In this document: positions 52,523-60,236 of the stretch, piece after piece
How positions within the stretch are numbered: the stretch's first letter is position 1
How the letters are laid out: each line of letters opens with the position of its first letter
Made by a program: the position numbers and the translations under genes
Assembly: GCF_004684085.1 (NCBI RefSeq)
Contig: NZ_SRHZ01000029.1
Coordinates: 1 to 64,000, forward strand
Direction of reading: 5' to 3'
Length of the DNA stretch: 64,000 nucleotides
Origin: Stenotrophomonas maltophilia
GTDB taxonomy: Bacteria > Pseudomonadota > Gammaproteobacteria > Xanthomonadales > Xanthomonadaceae
Notes under the pieces: model-generated
Told to the model about the DNA's origin: nothing
Databases searched by the model: none
Seen by the model: only the letters and a program-made list of their open reading frames with translations

Positions 52523-53931
52523 ACGTCCAGCCCGTCCCGGACCTGCCCGAGTTCGCCACCTGGCTCAATGCCACCCCCTGCACCCTGACCGAACTGCGCG
52601 GTCGGCCGGTGGCGCTGTTGTTCGTCAACGCCGCCTCTGCCTGGAGCGCGCAACGCCTGGCCGAATTCGGCCAATGGCTGTCGCGCCACCCCGGCAAGCT
52701 GCAGCCGCTGGTGCTGCAGGTGCCGCGTTTCGACTTCGAACGCGAAGCTGGTGCCGCACTGAAGCTGTTGCGTCGCCAGGGGCTGACCATGCCCGTGCTG
52801 CTCGATGCTGACTGGGATGGCTGGCGCCGCTTCGGCATCACCGCCTGGCCAACGCTGGTGCTGCTGGATGCACAGGGCCGCGAACAGCAGCGGCTGGTCG
52901 GGCAGGGCGCGCCCGGCGAACTGGAGCGTGCCTTGAATGCGCTGTGCGAAGGCGCACCGTCGGCGCCGCCGCGCGGCGGCAGCGAGCTGCATCCGGAGCC
53001 CCGTCAGGCGCTGCGCTTCCCGCTCGGCCTGGCGGTCAGTACCGAGCGCCTGTACATCGCCGACAGCGGCCATCACCGTATCCTCGAATGCAGCCACGGC
53101 GGCCGCATCCTGCGCCAGTTCGGCCTCGGCACCGCCGATTTCATGGACGGCAATCTCGCCGAAGCGGCGTTCCACCGCCCGCAGGCGCTGGTGCTGGAAC
53201 GCGACGCGCTGTACGTGGCCGACACCGGCAACCACGCCGTGCGCCGCATCAACCTGCTGACCGGCATCGTCGACACGCTGTGCGGCAACGGCCGTCCCGG
53301 TGCGCCCGTGGAAGGTCCCGTCGCGCAGGCCCGCCAGGTCTCGCTGGACCATCCGGTCGGCCTGGCCATCGCCGACAACCAGCTGCACATCGCCATGGCC
53401 GGCGACAACCGCATCTGGAGCTACCACCTGGGCCAGCGCAGCCTGCAATGGCGTGCAGGCAGTGGTTCCATCGACGAGCGTGATGGCAGCGGCCATCTGG
53501 CCGCCTTCGCCCAGCCGACTGCGCTGGCCGTGGTGCAGCAGGTGCTGTACGTGGCCGATGCGTTGGGTTCCTCGATCCGCGCGCTGCAGTTGCGCGGTGA
53601 CCTGGTGCAGACCCTGGTCGGGCAGGGGCCGTGGCGCTTCGGCAGTGAAGACGGCCCGCGCGCACAGGCCAGCCTGCAGTTCCCGCAGGCGATTGCCTTG
53701 AGCCCGGACGCGCCGCTGTTGTGGATTGCCGATACCGGCAACGGCCGTCTGCGCACGCTGCGCCTGGGCGGTGGCGAACTGACCACCCAACCGCTGCCGC
53801 GCCGCCTGCATGGCCCGGCCGGATTGGCGGTGGGCGCCGGTGCGGTGTGGATCGCCGAGACCGACGCCCACGCCGTGCTGCGATTCGACCCCGACAGCGG
53901 CGTGCTCAGCGAAGTGCCGATCAGCGAATGA
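52519..53931 (+). CDS. Thioredoxin-like / NHL-repeat protein
   Basis: 470 residues. N-terminal thioredoxin-like fold (RPVALLFVNAASAWSAQRL, ITAWPTLVLLDAQGRE) that lacks the CxxC pair, so it should have no redox activity. Residues 165-460 hold NHL/YWTD-type repeats (LYIADSGHHRILECS, LYVADTGNHAVRRIN, LWIADTGNGRLRTLR) predicted to form a beta-propeller. No signal peptide is evident. The architecture resembles NHLRC2. Function unknown; coupled by 4-bp overlaps to genes on both sides. Confidence 0.85.
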   Translation: MNVQPVPDLPEFATWLNATPCTLTELRGRPVALLFVNAASAWSAQRLAEFGQWLSRHPGKLQPLVLQVPRFDFEREAGAALKLLRRQGLTMPVLLDADWDGWRRFGITAWPTLVLLDAQGREQQRLVGQGAPGELERALNALCEGAPSAPPRGGSELHPEPRQALRFPLGLAVSTERLYIADSGHHRILECSHGGRILRQFGLGTADFMDGNLAEAAFHRPQALVLERDALYVADTGNHAVRRINLLTGIVDTLCGNGRPGAPVEGPVAQARQVSLDHPVGLAIADNQLHIAMAGDNRIWSYHLGQRSLQWRAGSGSIDERDGSGHLAAFAQPTALAVVQQVLYVADALGSSIRALQLRGDLVQTLVGQGPWRFGSEDGPRAQASLQFPQAIALSPDAPLLWIADTGNGRLRTLRLGGGELTTQPLPRRLHGPAGLAVGAGAVWIAETDAHAVLRFDPDSGVLSEVPISE

Positions 53932-55772
53932 CCGACGTTCCCGCTCCGGTCTTCGACGGCAAGGCCTTCGCGGCCCAGCTCAGTACCGCCCCTGGCGTGT
54001 ACCGCATGTACGCCGCCGATGACACCCTGCTGTACGTGGGCAAGGCGCGCGCGCTGCGCAACCGTGTCGGCAGCTATTTCAACGGCAGCCCGAAAAACGC
54101 GCGGATCATGTCGATGATCTCGCAGATCACGCGCATGGACGTGACCGTGACGCGCTCGGAAGCCGAGGCGTTGCTGCTGGAAAACCAGCTGATCAAGTCG
54201 CTGTCGCCGCGCTACAACGTCTCGCTGCGCGACGACAAGACTTACCCGCATGTGCTGCTGACCCGCGAGGACTGGCCGCGCATCGCTCTGCATCGCGGCC
54301 CGCGTGCCATTCCCGGCCGCTACTTCGGGCCGTACCCGGGCGTGACCGCGGTGCGCGAAACGCTGAACCTGATGCACAAGCTGTTCAAGCTGCGCAGCTG
54401 CGAGGACAGCGTGTTCCGCAACCGCTCGCGGCCGTGCCTGCAGTATCAGATCGGGCGCTGCAGCGCGCCCTGCGTGGAGCTGGTGCCGGCGCCGGACTAT
54501 GCCGAGTCGGTGCGCCGCGCTGCGCTGTTCCTGGAAGGCAAGAGCGACGAACTGACCCGCGAACTGGGCGAGCAGATGCAGGCCGCCAGCGAGGCACTGG
54601 AGTTCGAGCAGGCCGCGCGCCTGCGCGACCTCATCTCCTCACTGCGCAGCATGCAGACCCGTCAGTACGTGGACGGCCGCGCTGCGGATCTGGACGTGCT
54701 GGCCGTGGCCATGCAGGGCTCGCAGGCCTGCGTGCTGCTGCTCGCCTTCCGTGATGGCCGCAACCTCGGTACCCGCCCGTTCTTCCCGCGCACCAACGGC
54801 GAAGAAAGCCCGGAAGAAGTGCTGGCCGCGTTCGTCTCGCAGTACTACATCGAATTTGCACCGCCGCGCGAGATCCTGCTGGACCGCGAGATTCCCGACG
54901 CCGACCTGCTGGTTGCCGCGCTGTCGGCCTCGGCCGAGCGCAAGGTGCAGCTGAAGTGGAACGTGCGCGGCGAGCGCGCCGGCTACGTGGAACTGGCCAG
55001 CCGCAACGCGCAACTGACGCTGGCCACCGAACTCAACAGCCGCAACGCGCAGCACGCGCGCAGTGATGCACTGCGCGACATGCTGGGTCTTGCCGAGCCG
55101 GTCAAGCGTGTCGAATGTTTCGATATCAGCCACACCCTGGGCGAGGCCACCGTGGCCTCCTGCGTGGTGTTCGACGCCGCCGGTCCGGTGCGCGCGCAGT
55201 ACCGCCGCTTCAACATCAGCGGCATCGAGCCGGGCGATGACTACGCCGCCATGCGCCAGGCCATCGACCGCCGCTTCCGCCGCGCGGTGGAAGAGCAGGG
55301 CGTGCTGCCGGACGTGCTGCTGATCGACGGCGGCGCCGGCCAGTTGGCCCAGGCCCAGGCCGCACTGGCCGACCTGGGTGTGGAAGGCGTGCTGTTGGTG
55401 GGCGTGGCCAAGGGCGTGGAGCGCCGCGCCGGCCACGAAGCGCTGGTGATGCCCGATGGCCGCGAGCTGCGCCCGGGCGCGGCCAACCCGGCGCTGCAGT
55501 TCATCCAGCAGGTGCGCGACGAGGCGCACCGCTTCGCCATCACCGGCCACCGTGGCCGCCGCCAGAAGGCGCGGATGACCAGCAAGCTTGAGGACATCCC
55601 CGGCATCGGGCCGCGCCGCCGCGCCAGCCTGCTCAAGCATTTCGGCGGCCTGGTGGGCCTGAAAGCCGCTGGCGAAGCGGAAATCGCCAAGGTGGAAGGC
55701 ATCAATGACGCCCTCGCGGCACGTATCTACGCTAACCTGCACGGGTTGGCCACGCCTGATGCGGCCGAGTAG
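53928..55772 (+). CDS. uvrC: Excinuclease ABC subunit C
   Basis: 614 residues. N-terminal GIY-YIG nuclease domain (PGVYRMYAADDTLLYVGKA), UVR region (QMQAASEALEFEQAARLRDL), C-terminal RNase H-like nuclease (CFDISHTLGE) and two helix-hairpin-helix motifs (IPGIGPRRRASLLKHFGG). It makes both incisions in nucleotide excision repair with UvrB. Linked to pgsA as in many proteobacteria (uvrC-pgsA). Confidence 0.96.
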   Translation: MTDVPAPVFDGKAFAAQLSTAPGVYRMYAADDTLLYVGKARALRNRVGSYFNGSPKNARIMSMISQITRMDVTVTRSEAEALLLENQLIKSLSPRYNVSLRDDKTYPHVLLTREDWPRIALHRGPRAIPGRYFGPYPGVTAVRETLNLMHKLFKLRSCEDSVFRNRSRPCLQYQIGRCSAPCVELVPAPDYAESVRRAALFLEGKSDELTRELGEQMQAASEALEFEQAARLRDLISSLRSMQTRQYVDGRAADLDVLAVAMQGSQACVLLLAFRDGRNLGTRPFFPRTNGEESPEEVLAAFVSQYYIEFAPPREILLDREIPDADLLVAALSASAERKVQLKWNVRGERAGYVELASRNAQLTLATELNSRNAQHARSDALRDMLGLAEPVKRVECFDISHTLGEATVASCVVFDAAGPVRAQYRRFNISGIEPGDDYAAMRQAIDRRFRRAVEEQGVLPDVLLIDGGAGQLAQAQAALADLGVEGVLLVGVAKGVERRAGHEALVMPDGRELRPGAANPALQFIQQVRDEAHRFAITGHRGRRQKARMTSKLEDIPGIGPRRRASLLKHFGGLVGLKAAGEAEIAKVEGINDALAARIYANLHGLATPDAAE

Positions 55773-55790
55773 AGAGAGAAGCACGCAAGC

Positions 55791-56417
55791 ATGAAGTTGA
55801 CCCTGCCCACCTGGCTGACGTTGTTGCGGATCGTGATGATCCCGGTGCTGGTGCTGGTGTTCTACCTGCCCTACACCTGGACCAACTTCGCCTCGGCGGC
55901 GATCTTCGGCCTGGCTGCGATCACCGACTGGCTCGATGGCTGGATCGCACGCCGTTACCAGCTGGAGTCGGCCTTCGGTGCCTTCCTCGACCCGGTCGCG
56001 GACAAGCTGATGGTGGCAGTGGCACTGTTCCTGATCGTGCAGGGCCATCCGACACCGTGGATGGCGTTCTGGGCGGCGGTCATCGTTGGCCGCGAGATTG
56101 CAGTATCGGCGCTGCGCGAATGGATGGCCGAGTTGGGCCAGCGCGCCAAGGTGCGCGTGGCGATGATCGGCAAGGTCAAGACCACCGCGCAGATGGTCGC
56201 GCTGCTGTGCCTGCTGTATTCGGTGGCCCCTAACGTGCCGGTGCAAGACATCTGGATGGGCTGGCCGGTGTTCCACATCGGCGATTGGACCCTGGCCATT
56301 GCCGCCGTGCTGACCCTGTGGTCCGGCCTGCAGTACCTGCACGCTGCCTGGCCGAGCCTGCGCGATGACGAGCGCGCGGCGCGCGAGCGTGCACGGCAGA
56401 AGAAGCTGGGCAACTGA
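55791..56417 (+). CDS. pgsA: CDP-diacylglycerol-glycerol-3-phosphate 3-phosphatidyltransferase
   Basis: 208 residues with about four to six membrane helices. The CDP-alcohol phosphatidyltransferase motif DWLDGWIARRYQLESAFGAF continues to DPVADK, with the conserved D-G-A-R-G-D-D pattern. It makes phosphatidylglycerol phosphate, the route to PG and cardiolipin. It ends the long comEC-pgsA run. Confidence 0.95.
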   Translation: MKLTLPTWLTLLRIVMIPVLVLVFYLPYTWTNFASAAIFGLAAITDWLDGWIARRYQLESAFGAFLDPVADKLMVAVALFLIVQGHPTPWMAFWAAVIVGREIAVSALREWMAELGQRAKVRVAMIGKVKTTAQMVALLCLLYSVAPNVPVQDIWMGWPVFHIGDWTLAIAAVLTLWSGLQYLHAAWPSLRDDERAARERARQKKLGN

Positions 56418-56420
56418 GCA

Positions 56421-56459
56421 CCGGGGTCGGATCTCTTTCCGAAGGAAAGGGCTCTGACC
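56421..56459. terminator. GGGGTCGGAT palindrome after pgsA
   Basis: GGGGTC...GACCCC outer stem with an inner CTTTCC/GGAAAG stem, 4 bp after the pgsA stop. The position suggests a transcript end, although no T run follows. Same family as 20178-20217. Confidence 0.6.
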
Positions 56460-56473
56460 CCATCGATGCGCCT

Positions 56474-56496
56474 ATCCACGCATGGCGTGGATCTAC
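56474..56496 (-). repeat. SMAG hairpin (inverted)
   Basis: ATCCACGCATGGCGTGGAT ending CTAC; the GTAG head is on the minus strand. First of a cluster downstream of pgsA. Confidence 0.85.
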
Positions 56497-56529
56497 CCGA
56501 CGCGCTGGACGGATCTACGGTGATGCCCC

Positions 56530-56552
56530 ATCCACGCATGGCGTGGATCTAC
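56530..56552 (-). repeat. SMAG hairpin (inverted), second
   Basis: Same sequence and orientation as 56474-56496. Its last two bases run into the 36-bp tandem repeat. Confidence 0.8.
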
Positions 56553-56658
56553 TGGAAATGTTGCATCCACGGATGATGCGGATTCATCTGGAAATGTTGC
56601 GTCCACGGATGATGCGGATTCATCTGGAAATGTTGCGTCCACGGATGATGCGGATCCA
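56551..56658. repeat. Three 36-bp tandem repeats
   Basis: Units 56551-56586, 56587-56622 and 56623-56658 begin (A/T)CTGGAAATGTTGC and share CCACGGATGATGCGGAT. Differences are A/T at the first base, A/G after TTGC, and a change at the last unit end. On the minus strand the repeat would encode DESASSVDATFP three times, but there is no gene to carry it. Confidence 0.85.
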
Positions 56659-56679
56659 TCGGTTTGCGGGGATGCCGTG

Positions 56680-56702
56680 GTAGATCCACGCCATGCGTGG
56701 AT
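56680..56702 (+). repeat. SMAG hairpin (direct)
   Basis: GTAG (56680-56683) and hairpin ATCCACGCCATGCGTGGAT. With the two inverted copies it flanks the tandem repeats. Confidence 0.85.
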
Positions 56703-56741
56703 AGGCAATGCAAGGTGCCTCGCAGATCCTGGAAAAAGCGC

Positions 56742-56769
56742 TTGACGCCATCCTTGGAATAGGTAAAAT
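56742..56769 (+). promoter_or_regulatory. tRNA-Gly promoter 1
   Basis: TTGACG (56742-56747), 16-bp spacer, TAAAAT (56764-56769), 12 bp before the tRNA. Confidence 0.85.
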
Positions 56770-56781
56770 TTCGCCTCCCAA

Positions 56782-56857
<76 letters not shown>

Positions 56858-56869
56858 GACTCAAGAAAG

Positions 56870-56893
56870 ACGCTCCCGAAAGGGGGCGTTTTT
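56870..56893 (+). terminator. tRNA-Gly terminator 1
   Basis: ACGCTCCC-GAAA-GGGGGCGT (one T-G pair) followed by TTTTT. Confidence 0.9.
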
Positions 56894-57054
56894 CGTTGTG
56901 GGCCACCGAAGTGCGTTGAGCCGATTGCAGCAGGTCTGAGAGCGGCTCGATATGGAGGGCATCAGCGCTTGCTCGTCTGACCAGTCGTCCGTCACCGCGC
57001 GCCTTACTTTGTCTCAGGCGCGTCTGCAATCAATAGGTCGAGGCAGGTGAACCC

Positions 57055-57954
57055 CTAGCTGGCCTTGCCAGCTAGTTGCGCGTAAGTCTTGGCGTCCTCC
57101 AGGAAAATTCCCATCCAGGCATCCATTACGTTGAAGACATCAATGTCGAACTCTGGTGTTGCAGGATTCTCATGCCACCAGATCAGGCCATCCGAATCAC
57201 TACGGCTGTCGGCGTTCACTGCGACATAGTCTCCGCCACCGTTTGAGAACACGGTGATCCAGCCTGCCGCAAAAGAGTCGTCTATGTCATCGACCAGATC
57301 GGAGATCCATGACTGGTCAGCCAGCGGTTGCGGACCCATGGAGCGCGCAGGAAAGAAGGTGAATCCGTCGTGCACTTCACGATAGAAGCTCTTCAGTCTG
57401 CTGGGCAGATGCTTGAAACTGAAGGGCTCTGTGACTTCTGCTTCGATGGGCTTGCCGCCTACGTAGTAAAAGATGCTGCTGCCGTCGTGGAAGATGTATG
57501 CCAGCTCTACGTCATCACCCAGCAGAAGAGCGGTGCCCAGCAGGCAGTCGTTGAACAGTGCAATTATGGATGGGAACTCATTGAAGAATGAGTTCCAGCA
57601 ATCCGGAAAGAACGTGGTGACTTCAGGCCTGAGTCCGAAGTTCTCCCAATTTCTGGGCAGCTCTACGTCTTGAGGAACATCCTGGGGCTTCAGGTAGACC
57701 TTGTGTAGAGGGAATGTGTCACCAAGGTTCGCGGCAATGGCATCAAGCGTAATAATTTTCTTTTCTCCTTGCGTGGCCGGAAGCCATTCCTTCAGTCCAA
57801 TCGTCTTTCCGTTTGCAGAATCCCGCTGCCTCAAGAGCACGGCCCCGCATGTGCCAGGCCTTCTGGAAGTACGCTCGATCCGAGTGTTTTGTCGTACCTT
57901 GATGCATTGAACGGAAAGGGACCATGCAAATAGTCTGAAAGGCATGGCAGACAC
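57055..57954 (-). CDS. SMI1/KNR4 (SUKH)-like orphan protein
   Basis: Up to 299 residues. The C-terminal two thirds (from about residue 95, ELPRNWENFG) has features of the SMI1/KNR4 immunity fold: PDCWNSFFNEFP, VFSNGGGDYVAVNAD and GLIWWHENP near the C terminus. These are typical of antitoxins for polymorphic or contact-dependent toxins. Composition is less GC-rich than the flanking genes. The start is unclear: 57954 and 57945 are ATGs, but an AAGGAG (around 57765) is followed only by ATT in frame, so the true N terminus could be about 65 residues later. No toxin gene is next to it. Confidence 0.55.
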   Translation of the reverse strand: MSAMPFRLFAWSLSVQCIKVRQNTRIERTSRRPGTCGAVLLRQRDSANGKTIGLKEWLPATQGEKKIITLDAIAANLGDTFPLHKVYLKPQDVPQDVELPRNWENFGLRPEVTTFFPDCWNSFFNEFPSIIALFNDCLLGTALLLGDDVELAYIFHDGSSIFYYVGGKPIEAEVTEPFSFKHLPSRLKSFYREVHDGFTFFPARSMGPQPLADQSWISDLVDDIDDSFAAGWITVFSNGGGDYVAVNADSRSDSDGLIWWHENPATPEFDIDVFNVMDAWMGIFLEDAKTYAQLAGKAS

Positions 57955-57997
57955 TCATCTTCGAGCCCAATACGAACGAACGTTGGATTCAAGAAGA

Positions 57998-58021
57998 ACG
58001 CTCCCGGAAGGGAGCGTTTTT
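57998..58021. terminator. Relic of the tRNA-Gly terminator
   Basis: ACGCTCCC-GGAA-GGGAGCGT followed by TTTTT, preceded by ATTCAAGAAGA. It closely matches the terminators after both tRNA-Gly genes but has no tRNA before it. It may also serve the Rrf2 gene, whose stop lies 26 bp away on the minus strand. Confidence 0.75.
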
Positions 58022-58046
58022 CGTTGTGCGATCGTCCCGCCGGCAA

Positions 58047-58607
58047 TCAGTCTTCGTCCTGCGCCGATGCACGCGAACGCATGCCGGTGATGCGTGCTTC
58101 CTCGCGTGCCACCTGGCGGTCGGCAAACCATTCCTGCACATCCCCTGCGAAGCTCGCCGGGCGTCCCTTGCCCTGCACGCCCTCGGCAATCGAGGCCAGG
58201 CTCGAACGCGCAAGTTCTTCGCGCATCGCCTTCTGCGCATTGATCATCACTGCGTGGATGCCGCACACGCCACGGTTGGCCCATCGCGGCGGGCTGCCAT
58301 CGAACAGCGCGCAGCGCCCACGGATTTCCTGGCAGTCGAACAGTGCCTTCTGCCCCTCAACGGCGTCGACTACATCCAGCACGCTGATGTCCTCGGGCGC
58401 ACGCGCCAACTGGTAGCCGCCACGGATGCCGCCAGTGGACTCGACGATTCCTGCTTTCTCCAGCTTGGGAAAGATCTTTGCCATGAAGGCCGCAGGCACG
58501 CCCTGAAGCTCGGCCAGGTCGCGGCTGCTTGGCCGCTGCTCCAGTGGCGGGACCAGCCAGAGCAGGCAGTGCAGGGCGTACTCGACGCCCGTTCCGATGT
58601 GGGCCAT
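58047..58607 (-). CDS. Rrf2-family transcriptional regulator
   Basis: 186 residues starting MAHIGTGVEYALHCLLWL. Winged helix with RPSSRDLAELQGVPAAFMAK and GGIRGGYQLARAPEDISVLD. Three Cys cluster in a short stretch (LFDCQEIRGRC and RGVCGIH), the pattern that binds an iron-sulfur cluster in IscR/NsrR-type regulators. It is divergent from the NDH-2-like gene, with shared motifs in between. The ATG at 58607 gives the family start. Confidence 0.9.
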   Translation of the reverse strand: MAHIGTGVEYALHCLLWLVPPLEQRPSSRDLAELQGVPAAFMAKIFPKLEKAGIVESTGGIRGGYQLARAPEDISVLDVVDAVEGQKALFDCQEIRGRCALFDGSPPRWANRGVCGIHAVMINAQKAMREELARSSLASIAEGVQGKGRPASFAGDVQEWFADRQVAREEARITGMRSRASAQDED

Positions 58608-58624
58608 GGGACCGGTCCAAAAAA

Positions 58625-58640
58625 TATAACGCGGACTATA
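58625..58640. promoter_or_regulatory. Candidate Rrf2 half site
   Basis: TATAACGCGGACTATA, 17 bp before the Rrf2 start (minus strand). It shares ATAACGCGGACT with the palindrome at 58768-58810, so autoregulation is likely. Confidence 0.6.
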
Positions 58641-58767
58641 GGGGCCTGAGTTACCCGCCGCAACCCTGCGGAGCTTCATGCAGATCTTTGATTTCATTGG
58701 CGTTGTGGCGGGGAAAAGGAGTAGGGCAGGGAGACGCTGGCCTGAACCGCGCCGCCGTCAGGTGCTT

Positions 58768-58810
58768 GCACCACATAACGCGGACTCATATGATCCGCGT
58801 TATGTGGTGC
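58768..58810. promoter_or_regulatory. Large palindromic operator candidate
   Basis: GCACCACATAACGCGGA and its exact complement flank CTCATATGA. The arms are 17 bp with no mismatch, and the centre TCATATGA is itself palindromic, so pairing extends to 21 bp with one unpaired C. It lies 81 bp before the NDH-2-like start, between it and the Rrf2 gene. Confidence 0.75.
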
Positions 58811-58891
58811 GTCGCTGTAGTACATCACTCATGCCCGTGCCGTCCGCGCACCCGGGCGCCTGAACCCCGATTCCCAGAAGGATTTCCCTCC

Positions 58892-60103
58892 GTGTCCCAA
58901 CGCATTCTTGTCATCGGCGCCGGCTTTGCCGGCATGTGGAGCGCGCTCGCCGCCGCCCGCCTTCTCGACCAGGCGGCGCGCCGTGACGTGGAGATCGTGC
59001 TGGTGGCGCCGTCGCCGGAACTGCATGTGCGCCCGCGCCTCTACGAAAAGGGACCGGAGCGCATGACGGCGCCGCTGCAGGCCATCTTCGATGCCGTTGG
59101 CGTGCGCTATCTTGCCGGTCGCGTCGAACACATCGATGTCGCCAATCAGCAGGTGCAGGTGGTGGGCACGGGTACCGATTCCGCTGCGCAGACGCTGCAC
59201 TACGACCGTCTGGTGCTGGCCGCAGGTAGTCGTCTGAACTGCCCGCCCATTCCCGGCTTGCAGGAGCATGCCTTCAACGTCGACCAGATTGCCGATGCAG
59301 CTCGCCTGCAGGCCCATGTAGAAGGCCTCGCCGCTCGCCCGCAAAGCACTGTGCGCAATACGGTGGTAATCGCAGGTGCGGGCTTCACCGGTATCGAAAC
59401 CGCAGCAGAAATGCCAGCGCGCCTGCGCGAAGTGCTCGGTGCCGATGCCGCGGTGGACGTCATTATGGTCGAGCGTGCTGATGCGCTGGGCCCGGACCTG
59501 GGCGAAGGTCCGCGCCCGGTCATCACGCAGGCGCTCGCGGAGCTGGGTGTGTTCTGGCGTCTGGGCTCGGGCGTCGCTCGCGTGGATGCGGAGGGCGTGA
59601 CGCTGGAAAACGGAGAACGCATCGACGCCGCCACCGTTGTCTGGACGGCCGGTGCACGTGCCAGTGCGTTGACTGCTCAGATTCCCGGCCAGCACGACGC
59701 GGTGGGTCGCCTGCACGTGGACCGCACTCTCAAGGCGAAAGGTGTCGACGCGGTGTTCGCCACTGGCGACTGCGCGCATGCCGCCACCGATGACGAGGGC
59801 AACGTGGCGATGATGTCCTGCCAGCACGCGATGAACCTGGGTCGCTCCGCCGGCCACAACGCCGCCGCTGAGCTGCTCGGGGAAGCGATGATTGACTATG
59901 CGCAGCCCAAGTACGTGACCTGCCTGGACCTGGGGCCGTGGGGCGCGGTCTACACCGAGGGCTGGGATCGTCAGGTCGTGCTGTCCGGCGCTGAAGCCAA
60001 GGCGCTCAAGACCCGGATCAACACCGAATGGATCTATCCGCCGAGTGGTGAGCGTGCTGAGATCCTGGCGTCGGCGGATCCGCTGCGGATTGTTGTGGCC
60101 TGA
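58892..60103 (+). CDS. NAD(P)/FAD-dependent oxidoreductase, NDH-2 type
   Basis: 403 residues. FAD motif VIGAGFAGMWSALAAA at the N terminus and NAD motif IAGAGFTGIETAAEM near residue 155, then FATGDCAHAATDDEG for FAD ribityl contact. Size and layout fit single-subunit NADH:quinone dehydrogenases or related enzymes. GTG at 58892 follows an AGAAGGA site; the frame is open upstream but no better start is seen. It is likely controlled by the divergent Rrf2 protein. Confidence 0.9.
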   Translation: MSQRILVIGAGFAGMWSALAAARLLDQAARRDVEIVLVAPSPELHVRPRLYEKGPERMTAPLQAIFDAVGVRYLAGRVEHIDVANQQVQVVGTGTDSAAQTLHYDRLVLAAGSRLNCPPIPGLQEHAFNVDQIADAARLQAHVEGLAARPQSTVRNTVVIAGAGFTGIETAAEMPARLREVLGADAAVDVIMVERADALGPDLGEGPRPVITQALAELGVFWRLGSGVARVDAEGVTLENGERIDAATVVWTAGARASALTAQIPGQHDAVGRLHVDRTLKAKGVDAVFATGDCAHAATDDEGNVAMMSCQHAMNLGRSAGHNAAAELLGEAMIDYAQPKYVTCLDLGPWGAVYTEGWDRQVVLSGAEAKALKTRINTEWIYPPSGERAEILASADPLRIVVA

Positions 60104-60124
60104 CGGCGCAAATAAATCCTGCAA

Positions 60125-60150
60125 GCAACGTTCCCGAACGGGAGCGTTGC
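60125..60150. terminator. Hairpin after the NDH-2-like gene
   Basis: GCAACGTTCCC-GAAC-GGGAGCGTTGC, 22 bp after the stop. There is no T run, so it is a weak or Rho-assisted terminator at best. Confidence 0.6.
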
Positions 60151-60236
60151 GCTTCATCCCCACTTCACCGCCACTCCTCCGCCTCACCACGCGGTAGTTC
60201 GAAGCTGCATCTCCGTTCCCCCAGGACGATGCAGCA

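Noticed and set aside
56493-56708. Minus-strand frame with DESASSVDATFP repeats
   Set aside because: The peptide repeat only reflects the 36-bp DNA tandem repeat and the SMAG hairpins; no start signal or neighbouring gene context.
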